A stretch of DNA of 64,000 nucleotides from an uncultured Bacteroidales bacterium (GTDB lineage Bacteria > Bacteroidota > Bacteroidia > Bacteroidales > P3), in the NCBI GenBank assembly GCA_900316055.1, contig ONBK01000001.1:62001-126000 (forward strand), in the 5' to 3' direction. Of this stretch, positions 9,889 to 17,342 are shown piece after piece; position 1 is the first letter of the stretch; every line of letters begins with the position of its first letter. A model generated the notes under the pieces. It had not been told where the DNA came from and ran no database searches. It saw only the letters and a program-made list of their open reading frames with translations. Both the position numbers and the translations under genes were made by a program.

Positions 9889-10836
9889 ATGAATAAGAAG
9901 AGAATGACATGGCGCTGTTGGGCGCTTGCCCTCTGTGTTTGCAGTTTCGGCCTTCGGTTTTCTCCCTGCGAGGCACAGCCAAGGGGGTATAACAACTATT
10001 TTGGAATCGGTGTCGTGGGAGGACCAAACTCGTTGGTTTACACTCCGGAGCATGGAAACGGCTCGTCGCGACTTGGATTCGGAGGCGGGCTACACTATGC
10101 CCATTTTGTCGACAGCGAGTACGGTTTCGGTATCGGAGTAGGCTACAGTTTTGCACAATCGACTGCGGTCTACGACTTTACCGAGACAACCGAGGGACTA
10201 ATCCATCCCGACAATCCAGGCGTGACCTACGACCTAAGCACCTCTTTCGACAACTGGAAAGAGTACCAGACAGTAGGGTTCCTCAATATCCCTGTGAAAT
10301 TCCTGTGGCGCAGCCCACTGAGTAGGAAATGCATTCTAATTGGAGGCGTGGGGGCACAATTAGACCTGCCATTACACAGCCATTATGCTGCAAACGAAGG
10401 CGCCTACCGCACCACCGGTTATTTCCCCGCCACAGGGCACAGCGTGAGCGACCAGCCCCAGCACGGTTTCGGGAGCTACAAGGCCGATATGGAAGGAGAA
10501 ATCGAGGGACTCAAAGGCAGTGTGAGTCTATTGGCCGACCTCGGCATCCGGCTGGCGATGAATAACAACTGGGGCATTTATTTAGGTGGCTATGTCAACT
10601 TCGGGTTGACGAGTTGCATCGACGGCAAAAACAAGGCTCCGCTGCTGACTATCGATGCCCGTGACGCTTCGCAGATTGTTTACAACGGCACATTCTCGTC
10701 CAACGAGGTGGATGGCGTCCGTCTGTTCTGTGCCGGCATCAAAGTGGGGCTGGATGTGGGGTGGAACCGATGGAAGAAAAGAGGCGGAGTGCACCGCTAT
10801 CCGTGGTCGCGTGTAAGAATGGAATGCTCTCGGTAA
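9889..10836 (+). CDS. Outer membrane beta-barrel protein (PorT/OmpA-barrel type)
   Basis: The protein is 315 residues with a signal peptide (LALCVCSFGLRFSPCEAQ). The mature part alternates short glycine- and aromatic-rich strands such as GIGVVGGPNS, LGFGGGLHYAHF and GFGIGVGYSF, and carries a DLGIRLAMNNNWGIYLGGYVNFGL strand pair near the C-terminus. This is typical of the eight- to ten-strand outer membrane barrels common in Bacteroidota. It starts 15 bases after the giant surface protein and is surely in the same operon. It may therefore help export or anchor that protein, but this is inference. I cannot assign a more specific family. Confidence 0.65.
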   Translation: MNKKRMTWRCWALALCVCSFGLRFSPCEAQPRGYNNYFGIGVVGGPNSLVYTPEHGNGSSRLGFGGGLHYAHFVDSEYGFGIGVGYSFAQSTAVYDFTETTEGLIHPDNPGVTYDLSTSFDNWKEYQTVGFLNIPVKFLWRSPLSRKCILIGGVGAQLDLPLHSHYAANEGAYRTTGYFPATGHSVSDQPQHGFGSYKADMEGEIEGLKGSVSLLADLGIRLAMNNNWGIYLGGYVNFGLTSCIDGKNKAPLLTIDARDASQIVYNGTFSSNEVDGVRLFCAGIKVGLDVGWNRWKKRGGVHRYPWSRVRMECSR

Positions 10837-10845
10837 AACATTTTT

Positions 10846-10876
10846 TTTGTCAGAAAGATTTTTTTCCGTATCTTTG
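10846..10876 (+). promoter_or_regulatory. Promoter of the crt-hbd operon
   Basis: TTTG (10846-10849) and TATCTTTG (10869-10876) are separated by 19 bases. The predicted start of transcription is near 10883, giving a leader of about 100 bases that ends in a CAAACATTCAA/CAATCAAG repeat (10951-10980). Confidence 0.75.
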
Positions 10877-10985
10877 CAGCCTCAACTCAAGCCTGCCCGA
10901 CCGCAGGGAGCGGCCTTGAACTCCGATGAAATAAATCAAATTAGTGAAAAATCAAACATTCAAACAATCAAGCAATTAATTGGAT

Positions 10986-11762
10986 ATGTACGAGCATCTG
11001 AAAATAGAAGAGAAGGGACAGATTGTCGTGATGACCATCAGTGCCCCGAAAAGTCTCAATGCACTGAATAGCACCATTCTGGAGGAGATTGACGAATACC
11101 TTGACGAGTTTGAGGGCGGCAACTACCGCTGCCTTATCATTACCGGCGAGGGTGAGAAGAGTTTCGTGGCCGGTGCCGACATTAGCGAAATGGCGACCCT
11201 CGGTCAGCAGCAAGGCGAGACCTTCGGTCGCAAAGGCGCCAATGTCTTCCGCCGCATCGAGACCCTCCCCTCCCCTGTCATTGCTGCCGTCAACGGCTTT
11301 GCCCTCGGCGGAGGCTGCGAACTGGCCATGGCCTGCGACATCCGACTGTGCAGCGACAACGCCAAATTCGGCCAACCCGAGGTAGGGCTCGGTATCATTC
11401 CCGGATTCAGCGGTACGGTGCGCCTCGCCCGTCTCGTGGGCATGGGGATGGCCAAGCAACTCATCTACACCGGCAAAGTCATCAAGGCCGACGAGGCCCT
11501 GAGGATAGGTCTCGTAAACGAAGTGCTGCCCCAGAGCGAACTGATGAACCGCGCTATAGAACTTGCCGGCCAGATTGCCGCCAACGCCCCACTGGCCGTG
11601 AGTGCCGCCAAACTCTGCATCAACACCGAGTACGACCAGGAAGCCGAGGATGCCATCGCCTTCGAGAACCGCGCCTTCGGTCTCTGCTTCAACACCGAAG
11701 ACCAGAAGGGGGGCATGAAAGCTTTCCTCGAAAAAGGAAAATACGAATTCCAAGGTAAATAA
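10986..11762 (+). CDS. crt: Enoyl-CoA hydratase / crotonase
   Basis: The protein is 258 residues from the ATG at 10986; a TTG two codons earlier is a less likely start. It has a complete crotonase fold: APKSLNALNS, the oxyanion-hole region AGADISEM, then LGGGCELAMACDIR with the first catalytic Glu and FGQPEVGLGIIPG with the second. It hydrates crotonyl-CoA to 3-hydroxybutyryl-CoA or the reverse. It sits 49 bases upstream of the 3-hydroxyacyl-CoA dehydrogenase gene, which completes two steps of the butyrate route. Codon use is strongly biased to C-ending codons, as in hbd, bcd and etfAB, which suggests high expression. Substrate preference for C4 is inferred from the neighbour rather than from a specific residue. 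Confidence 0.9.
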   Translation: MYEHLKIEEKGQIVVMTISAPKSLNALNSTILEEIDEYLDEFEGGNYRCLIITGEGEKSFVAGADISEMATLGQQQGETFGRKGANVFRRIETLPSPVIAAVNGFALGGGCELAMACDIRLCSDNAKFGQPEVGLGIIPGFSGTVRLARLVGMGMAKQLIYTGKVIKADEALRIGLVNEVLPQSELMNRAIELAGQIAANAPLAVSAAKLCINTEYDQEAEDAIAFENRAFGLCFNTEDQKGGMKAFLEKGKYEFQGK

Positions 11763-11775
11763 ATCTGTAAAAAAT

Positions 11776-11811
11776 ATTAAATTTTAATTATTAATTTTTA
11801 ATTTTAACCAT
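11776..11811 (+). repeat. TTTTAATTATTAA-type intergenic repeat between crt and hbd
   Basis: Almost the whole spacer is built from degenerate TTTTAAT/TAATTTT units and ends right before the hbd ATG. It belongs to the same general class of low-complexity fillers seen throughout the window. Confidence 0.6.
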
Positions 11812-12648
11812 ATGAAAATCTGTGTTATCGGAACCGGCACCATGGCCAAAGGCATTGTCAAAGCCTTCGCCGTGAAGATGCCCGTCGTCATGAAGAGCCG
11901 CACCCAGGCCAGCCTCGACAAGGCCATGGCCTCCATTGCCAAAGGCTACGGCAAACTCGTCGAGAAAGGCAAAATGACCCAGGAGGCCGTTGATGCCATC
12001 ATGAAAAACATCGTCACCACCACCGACTACGCCACCTTCGCCGACGCCGACCTCGTCATCGAGGCCGCCGTGGAAGAGATGCAGCTCAAGAAAGATGTCT
12101 TCACCGAGCTCGATGGCATCTGCAAACCCGAAACCATCTTCGCCACCAACAGCTCCAGCCTCTCCATCACCGAGATCGCTGCCTGCACCAAGCGTCCTGC
12201 CCAGTTCATCGGCATGCACTTCTTCAACCCCGCCGACCGCATGGCCCTCGTCGAGGTCATCCGCGGACAGCTCACCAGCGACGAGGTCACCAAGTGCGTC
12301 GTCGACCTCGCCACCTCCATCGGCAAGCAGCCCGTCGAGGTGAAAGAAGCCCCTGGCTTTGTGGTCAACCGCATCCTCATCCCCATGATCAACGAGGCTG
12401 TCGGCATCCTCGCCGACGGTATCGCCTCCGCCGAGGACATCGACAAGTGCATGATGCTCGGTGCCAACCACCCCATGGGTCCCCTCGCCCTGGCCGACCT
12501 CATCGGCAACGACGTCAACCTGGCCATCATGGAGGTGCTCTACAAAGAGTTCGGCGATCCCAAGTATCGTCCCCACCCCCTGCTCCGCAAGATGGTCCGC
12601 GCCGGCCTCCTCGGCCGCAAGACCGGCGAAGGTTTCTACAAATATTGA
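11812..12648 (+). CDS. hbd: 3-hydroxybutyryl-CoA dehydrogenase
   Basis: The protein is 278 residues, the usual length for this family. The Rossmann motif near the N-terminus reads GTGTMAKGI rather than the commoner GAGTMGxGI. The acidic [13 protein letters not shown] follows, then [11 protein letters not shown], the catalytic [14 protein letters not shown] and the C-terminal [16 protein letters not shown] dimer region with [13 protein letters not shown]. It interconverts acetoacetyl-CoA and 3-hydroxybutyryl-CoA with NAD(P)H in the cytoplasm. It is co-transcribed with crt and followed directly by a strong terminator. Thiolase, the preceding enzyme in butyrate synthesis, is not nearby. Codon bias is extreme, giving long meaningless open frames on the opposite strand. 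Confidence 0.93.
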   Translation: MKICVIGTGTMAKGIVKAFAVKMPVVMKSRTQASLDKAMASIAKGYGKLVEKGKMTQEAVDAIMKNIVTTTDYATFADADLVIEAAVEEMQLKKDVFTELDGICKPETIFATNSSSLSITEIAACTKRPAQFIGMHFFNPADRMALVEVIRGQLTSDEVTKCVVDLATSIGKQPVEVKEAPGFVVNRILIPMINEAVGILADGIASAEDIDKCMMLGANHPMGPLALADLIGNDVNLAIMEVLYKEFGDPKYRPHPLLRKMVRAGLLGRKTGEGFYKY

Positions 12649-12672
12649 TTCCTGCGCAAACCACAAATAATT

Positions 12673-12713
12673 AAAGCATTGGAACCTACCAAATGTAGGT
12701 CCCAATGCTTTTT
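12673..12713. terminator. Bidirectional terminator between hbd and the efflux remnant
   Basis: Arms AAAGCATTGG (12673-12682) and CCAATGCTTT (12702-12711), extended inside by CCTAC/GTAGG, are followed by a T-run on the plus strand and by A-derived T residues on the minus strand. It serves hbd on the plus strand and the remnant reading toward it on the minus strand. Confidence 0.85.
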
Positions 12714-13053
12714 CACTCCCTCGCCCAGCTGCCAAGAGTGGAGAGGTAGCGGCGGTAGGCGCGATAGGTCCAACTGTCTTCCAGCAGGGTCCAGAGCCGA
12801 GGGTTCTCATCGCATCGGGGAACCGTGCTGCATCGGTCTGCCAGGTGGCCTGTGCCGACAGGCGCACCTGCGGCAGCCATGCACGCGAAGCATTCACCAC
12901 ACTGTATTCCGCACTCTGTGCCACCAACCCATACTGCTCCACAAGCGGGTAATGGCTCCGTGCCCAGCTGCGGCAACTGTCGAGCGTCACGCCTTGAGCC
13001 CCCACTACCGCCGGCACCATCGCCAACCACAAAAAAAGTATAACTCGTTTCAT
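12713..13053 (-). pseudogene. Collapsed efflux-operon remnant: TolC-like N-terminus joined to an unrelated C-terminus
   Basis: Reading from 13053, the first 75 or so codons encode a signal peptide (FLWLAMVPAVVGAQG) and the start of a TolC/outer-membrane-factor protein (VTLDSCRSWARSHYPLVEQY, ASRAWLPQVRLSAQATWQ). The TolC reading then stops making sense. In another frame a plausible C-terminus appears (ENPRLWTLLEDS, then YLSTLGSWARE) that ends in TGA at 12713-12715, right against the terminator. The simplest reading is a deletion that removed the rest of tolC and the genes after it, leaving only the final codons of the last gene. It lies 5 bases downstream of the tetR gene, the usual arrangement for RND efflux operons in this phylum. 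Confidence 0.7.
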
Positions 13054-13058
13054 ATTCT

Positions 13059-13676
13059 TTATTTTATATCCGGATTAATCCTGTTCAAAATCAGCTGCAC
13101 ATTCTCCTGGCAACGAGCATGGTAGTAGGCTTGGAAGTCCATGTCCGGTTTGACCGAGGATAATATCGGCGCAACGATAAACGAAAAAAGGTTCACCGAG
13201 ACAATGTCCATCAGCAGCGTGGCGGCATCCATCGTCCGCACCTCCCCTTCTTTCGCCGCAGCGTCCAAATCGCGCTGCAACCGGTCCACGACATCCTTCA
13301 GTAACGGAAGTGCTTCCCGTTTCATCATCTCTGCATATTCCGGACGCACTATCACTTCGTTGATGATGAACCGCGGCAAGTCCGGATTTTCACTAAGGAA
13401 CTCGAAATGGCGCACAACCAACTCCACAACCTTCTCCACCACAGGCATATCCTCAATCATAAAGACCGTTGACACCGATTCCTTCAACTGCTGCAGCTTC
13501 TCGCCCATCACATGCTCGAAAAGTTGTTCCTTCGTTTTGTAATAGTAGTGCAACATGGAATGGCTCACACCCGCCTTCTGCGCAATCTCAACAGTCCTGG
13601 CTCCGGCAAAACCTTTCATCAAGAACTCTTCTTCGGCCACTTCCAAAATCTTCTTCTGTTTTTTATTATCTTTCAT
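13059..13676 (-). CDS. TetR/AcrR-family transcriptional regulator
   Basis: The protein is 205 residues. The N-terminal TetR DNA-binding domain spans about residues 1-60 (ILEVAEEEFLMKGFAG, then a turn-helix GVSHSMLHYYYKTKEQLFEHV). The rest is helical ligand-binding domain with no residues that reveal the ligand. Its downstream partner, an outer membrane efflux gene, is reduced to a remnant. The regulator may therefore be an orphan that now controls itself or genes elsewhere. Palindromes in front of the gene are good candidate operators for autoregulation. Confidence 0.9.
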   Translation of the reverse strand: MKDNKKQKKILEVAEEEFLMKGFAGARTVEIAQKAGVSHSMLHYYYKTKEQLFEHVMGEKLQQLKESVSTVFMIEDMPVVEKVVELVVRHFEFLSENPDLPRFIINEVIVRPEYAEMMKREALPLLKDVVDRLQRDLDAAAKEGEVRTMDAATLLMDIVSVNLFSFIVAPILSSVKPDMDFQAYYHARCQENVQLILNRINPDIK

Positions 13677-13700
13677 ACCAACAACTTATATAAGTTTTTA

Positions 13701-13788
13701 GACAATTTTGTCGAATAATTTCTGCTGCAAAAATACATACTTTTTTAATTCGACATAATTGTTTAACATTTTTGTTCAACAAAAATGT
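13701..13788 (-). promoter_or_regulatory. tetR promoter region with two palindromic operator candidates
   Basis: GACAA/TTGTC arms (13701-13712) lie just before the tetR start. A -7-like TATTTTTG on the minus strand is at 13728-13735. Farther upstream, 13766-13788 is a perfect 23-base palindrome with 11-base arms (ACATTTTTGTT) around a single C. TetR proteins bind such inverted repeats and usually repress their own gene. No clear -33 TTTG is visible. Confidence 0.55.
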
Positions 13789-13837
13789 CTATCAAGAACA
13801 TCAAGAGAATGAACAAAAACACTAAAAACCAAAGTAT

Positions 13838-13958
13838 TAACTAACCCCACCGAAGTATTATCACTTTATCAAATCCGTATCAACACCGTACCAACTCCGT
13901 ACCAACTCCTACCATGGTAGGAGTTGATAGGTCCATGATAACACTTTGGTAGGGGTTA
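13838..13958. repeat. CCATGG-centred palindromic element at the miaA 3' end
   Basis: A perfect 22-base palindrome (13904-13925) with core ACCATGGT is flanked by degenerate decamers (ATCAACACCGT, ACCAACTCCGT). The outer parts, TTAACTAACCCC and AGGGGTTAA, also pair, so the whole stretch could fold into one long imperfect hairpin. The miaA stop codon (13956-13958) lies at its right edge. Related elements occur at 33095-33175 and 61665-61745. Confidence 0.75.
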
Positions 13959-14783
13959 AATGTATCGGCGGCACCAGGTCATCTGCTTGCGGGCGTAGTG
14001 CCAGGTATTCAGCTTGATTTCAGCCACGGCGTCGGCGAGATTTTTTGTGCCGTCGAGGACGGGGAAGAGTTCCCGGTAGCCAACGGTGCGGAGGGTGGAA
14101 AGGTGGCGGTGAGGGAGAAGGCTACGGACTTCGTCGAGGAGACCGTCAGCCACCATCTGGTCGACGCGGTGGTCGATGCGGGCGCGTAGTTCTTCTTTAG
14201 GTATCTGGACGACACGGATCTCGATGTCGAAGGGGCGCAGTGTAGGTCGGTGGTCGGCGAGGACATGGCTGTAGGGGAGTCCTGTCATGTAGCACACTTC
14301 GAGGGCACGCTGCAGGCGCACGGGGTTGCAGAGGTCGACGCGGGCATAGTAGTCGGGGTCGAGCAACTGCAACTGGGCCCGTTTTTCTTCGATAGGCATC
14401 TGTTGGAGGCGACTTCGGATTTCGGGCGTGGGATCGGGCATGGAACTGACACCCTGACGTAAGGCATCGACATAGAGTCCACTGCCGCCAACGGCAATGA
14501 CGGTGTCATGTCCCTCAGAGAAGAGTTTATTGATAACGACCATGGCATCACGCTCATAATCAGAGATGTTGTAGGGCTCGGTAACGGAGCGGCAGGCAAT
14601 AAAGTGGTGCGTGGCTGCAGCAAGCTCCTCCTCTGTAGGACGTGCCACACCGATGCGCAGCTCGCGATAGAACTGGCGCGAATCGCAAGAAAGAATTTCG
14701 GTGCCCATCTCACGGGCCAAACGAATGGCTTCGGCAGTTTTTCCCGAGGCCGTAGGACCGGTGAGGATGAGAAGTTTTTTCAT
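13956..14783 (-). CDS. miaA: tRNA dimethylallyltransferase
   Basis: The protein is 275 residues. It contains the P-loop GPTASGKT, the SCDSRQFYRELRIGVARPT segment that contacts substrate, VGGSGLYVDAL and the C-terminal GYRELFPVLDG and KQMTWCRRYI. It transfers a dimethylallyl group to A37 of tRNAs that read codons starting with U. The family is usually near 300 residues; here the protein ends right after the TW.RR motif, and its stop codon falls in the palindromic element. A short C-terminal tail may therefore have been lost. It is the last gene of the minus-strand cluster dnaG, activator, aroA, miaA, 41 bases after aroA. Confidence 0.93.
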   Translation of the reverse strand: MKKLLILTGPTASGKTAEAIRLAREMGTEILSCDSRQFYRELRIGVARPTEEELAAATHHFIACRSVTEPYNISDYERDAMVVINKLFSEGHDTVIAVGGSGLYVDALRQGVSSMPDPTPEIRSRLQQMPIEEKRAQLQLLDPDYYARVDLCNPVRLQRALEVCYMTGLPYSHVLADHRPTLRPFDIEIRVVQIPKEELRARIDHRVDQMVADGLLDEVRSLLPHRHLSTLRTVGYRELFPVLDGTKNLADAVAEIKLNTWHYARKQMTWCRRYI

Positions 14784-14824
14784 TGAGGCGATAGGAACTA
14801 TTGCGACTATAGAAGCTATAGAAA

Positions 14825-16060
14825 CTATAGTTTATTATTGAGAACGAGGTCAAATTGTTCCCAGAACTCGGGAAATGATTTGTCGACCACGCCTGGGTTG
14901 TCGATTTGAAGGTCGGGGAAGCGGAGTTTGAGGGGGGCGAAAGCCATGGCAATGCGGTGGTCATTATAGGTTTGGACGGGTTCGACAGGACGGAGTTCGG
15001 AGGGGTAGATAATCATCTCCTCTTCAGTGCAGGTGACTTTACCGCCCATGCGGCGGAGCTCGTTGCCGATGGCCTGCATGCGGTCACTCTCCTTGAGTGC
15101 TATATTACTGACTCCCTTAAGAGTAGCTCTGACTTTGGCAGCCGCAGCGGCCACGGCAAAAGTGGGCACTAGGTCGGGGCAGTCGATGCAGTTGAACTGT
15201 ATGTTTCTGGAACATTCACCACCCCCTTGGATGGTGATAGAGCGTCCGGCTGCACGATAGGGTGAGCGCACCTCGGTGGAAGTGACACCGAGGAGGTGGA
15301 AGAAACGGTCGGTGGCACTATCTCCCTGGCAGGATTCGAGTTGCAGTCCCAAAAGGCGGATGCGAAGCTCGGGACGCAGGAGCGCCATGGTGTAGAAATA
15401 GGAGGCCGAAGACCAGTCGCGCTCGATGGCTACGGCGGCAGACTTGAGTCTGGTGGGCATATGCTGCACATAATAGGTACGTCCATTGGAAGAGCGGCGC
15501 ACCTCAATGCCGGCCTGACGAAGAATGTCGCAAGTCATCTCGATATAGGGACGCGAGGTGGGACGCTGAGTCATGGTGAGCGAAATGCCCTCGGGCATGC
15601 GGGGGGCAATGAGGAGTAGTGAACTGACAAACTGACTACTGAGTAACGGATCGACAGAGACAGTACGTCGTGTAGGCACACTGCCTTGAATCTGAACCGG
15701 GAGAAAACCTTCCTGTTCGGTACATTCCACACGCAAACCCATCTGGCGGAGGGCTTCAATCAGAGGCGCCATGGGCCGCTGACAGAGGCGGTCGTCGCCG
15801 GTGAGGATATGATGGCCAGGGGTGATGGCCAGCAGCGGCATGAGGAAGCGTGCCACAGAGCCTGCATTATTGCAGTAGTAGACGTGCGAAGAGTTTTCGC
15901 TTGTTATTTGGGCAAGCAGGCGACGAAGCAGACGAGTGTCACCCGAGGTAGAAGGTTTGGTGATACGGAAACAACTGCCTGTGAGGTGATTAATCATCAA
16001 CCACCGATTGCTCATGCTCTTGGAGGCAGGCAGAGAGATACGTATGTCGTTAGTCTTCAT
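14825..16060 (-). CDS. aroA: 3-phosphoshikimate 1-carboxyvinyltransferase (EPSP synthase)
   Basis: The protein is 411 residues, the length usual in Bacteroidota. It has the N-terminal LPASKSMSNRWLMI phosphate-binding motif, NNAGSVARFLMPLLAI in place of the common GNSGTAMRL signature, and the C-terminal ALKESDRMQAIGNELRRMGG and DHRIAMAFA. It makes EPSP from shikimate 3-phosphate and PEP in aromatic amino acid synthesis. The start overlaps the end of the upstream activator gene by 11 bases, so translation may be coupled. The altered GNSGTA motif is worth noting, but the remaining substrate-binding motifs are in place. Confidence 0.92.
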   Translation of the reverse strand: MKTNDIRISLPASKSMSNRWLMINHLTGSCFRITKPSTSGDTRLLRRLLAQITSENSSHVYYCNNAGSVARFLMPLLAITPGHHILTGDDRLCQRPMAPLIEALRQMGLRVECTEQEGFLPVQIQGSVPTRRTVSVDPLLSSQFVSSLLLIAPRMPEGISLTMTQRPTSRPYIEMTCDILRQAGIEVRRSSNGRTYYVQHMPTRLKSAAVAIERDWSSASYFYTMALLRPELRIRLLGLQLESCQGDSATDRFFHLLGVTSTEVRSPYRAAGRSITIQGGGECSRNIQFNCIDCPDLVPTFAVAAAAAKVRATLKGVSNIALKESDRMQAIGNELRRMGGKVTCTEEEMIIYPSELRPVEPVQTYNDHRIAMAFAPLKLRFPDLQIDNPGVVDKSFPEFWEQFDLVLNNKL

Positions 16061-17285
16061 TGATGTTGTATTCCTTGAGTTTTCGATAGAGTGTACGTTC
16101 GGAGATGTGGAGGTCGGCGGCAGCCTGCTTACGGTTGCCCTGATTGTGCTCTAAGGCGCGGAGGATGGCACGTCGTTCCCGATCCTCGAGTCCCAAGGCC
16201 TCCTCCTCGATGATTTCGGGAGTGACAAATTCCTCGTCATGAGAGGTGAATGGTGAGAGGTGAGAGGAGAAAGGAGCAAGATTGTCGGCCGTTTCTCCTT
16301 TCACTTTTAACCTTTCTCCTCCATGAATGGCAAGTTGGGAAACCATCTGGCGGAGTTCGTTGATTTCGCCTCGCATCTCGTTGATCATCTGCCCCATGGA
16401 GAGTGCTTTGAGGAGCAACTCACGGTCGGTAATTTGGTTGGTAGGTGCCGGTGCGGGAGACTCGGGAATGAGGGCAGGCATGCGCTCGGCAGGAATATAG
16501 GAGAGGTAGTTCTGCAGGATGTCGGGAGTGATGCTGCGGGCAGTCTCGACAACAGCAATCTGCTCGGTGATATTTTTGAGCTCGCGCACGTTACCGTACC
16601 AGGGATAGTTCATGAGCATGGTCCGGGCATCCTCGGTGAGGACGATGGGAGGCATGTGATATTTCTCGGCCACATCGGAAGAGAACTTACGGAAAAGCAA
16701 CGGGATGTCCTCCTTGCGTTCACGCAGAGGAGGCAGATAAATGGAGAGTTGGTTGAGACGGTAATAGAGGTCTTCACGGAAACGGCCTTCGCGCACGGCA
16801 CGAACAATGTCGACATTGGTGGCAGCAACAACACGGACATCTATCTTCAAGGGCGTGGATGAACCCACAGGGATTATCTCGCCGTTCTCGAGGACTCGGA
16901 GGAGCTTGACTTGCATGGCGAGGGGCAACTCGCCAATTTCGTCGAGAAAGATGGTACCGCCGTCAGCCTCCTCGAAATAGCCCTTACGGGTGCGATCAGC
17001 ACCAGTAAAGGCTCCTTTGACGTGACCGAAGAGTTCACTCTCGATGGTGCCTTCGGGGATGGCTCCGCAGTTGACAGAGATGAGGCCTCGCCCCTGACGA
17101 ACGTGCTTACGGGTACTGTTCTCATGGATGATGCGCGAGAAGACATCCTTACCCACACCACTCTCGCCAGTGATGAGAATGGAGAGATTGGTAGGTGCAA
17201 CCTGAATGGCCTTGTTGAGAGCCATAAGGAGTTTGGGGTCGTTGCCGATGATATCGTATCGTTGTTTGAGGGTTTGAATATCCAT
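16050..17285 (-). CDS. Sigma-54-dependent Fis-family transcriptional activator without receiver domain
   Basis: The protein is 411 residues. The AAA+ domain starts almost at the N-terminus: Walker A GESGVGKDVFS near residue 38, the sigma-54 contact loop GAFTGADRTRKG near 92, Walker B GGTIFLDEIGELPL, and the RFREDLYYRLNQ sensor region. A Fis-type helix-turn-helix ends the protein (NQGNRKQAAADLHISERTLYR). There is no response-regulator domain, so activity must be controlled by expression or by partners. Residues about 322-348 (GERLKVKGETADN, then LAPFSSHLSPFTSH) are an in-frame repeat element in the linker between the AAA+ and Fis parts. The target genes are unknown. In Bacteroidota this activator is often next to general housekeeping genes, as here. 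Confidence 0.88.
   Translation of the reverse strand: MDIQTLKQRYDIIGNDPKLLMALNKAIQVAPTNLSILITGESGVGKDVFSRIIHENSTRKHVRQGRGLISVNCGAIPEGTIESELFGHVKGAFTGADRTRKGYFEEADGGTIFLDEIGELPLAMQVKLLRVLENGEIIPVGSSTPLKIDVRVVAATNVDIVRAVREGRFREDLYYRLNQLSIYLPPLRERKEDIPLLFRKFSSDVAEKYHMPPIVLTEDARTMLMNYPWYGNVRELKNITEQIAVVETARSITPDILQNYLSYIPAERMPALIPESPAPAPTNQITDRELLLKALSMGQMINEMRGEINELRQMVSQLAIHGGERLKVKGETADNLAPFSSHLSPFTSHDEEFVTPEIIEEEALGLEDRERRAILRALEHNQGNRKQAAADLHISERTLYRKLKEYNINED
16241..16322 (-). repeat. In-frame ERLKVKGE/LSPFTSH element in the sigma-54 activator
   Basis: On the minus strand a left arm of GGAGAAAGGTTAAAAGTG-type units encodes GERLKVKGE. A spacer encodes TADN, and a complementary right arm of TCACCTCTCACC-type units encodes the SSHLSPFTSH tail. 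The arms are largely reverse complements of each other, so the element could fold back on itself. It has the same design as the element at 63738-63813. Confidence 0.8.
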
Positions 17286-17297
17286 GGTTTCTATTAT

Positions 17298-17342
17298 AGT
17301 TTTTCTAGTTCAACTAGTTTAACTATCATTTCTAGTTTATTA
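17298..17342 (-). repeat. ACTAGTT-type repeat at the dnaG 3' end
   Basis: The spacer between dnaG and the activator is filled with CTAGTTCAACTAGTTTAACT-like units. The dnaG stop codon and last codons lie in it. The same ACTAGT units appear in frame inside hemW at 30001-30040. Confidence 0.55.

Noticed and set aside
11791-13053. A 420-codon open frame on the minus strand that begins like TolC
   Set aside because: Only the first 75 or so codons look like protein. The rest runs through a terminator and antisense to hbd, where strong codon bias keeps the reverse frame open.
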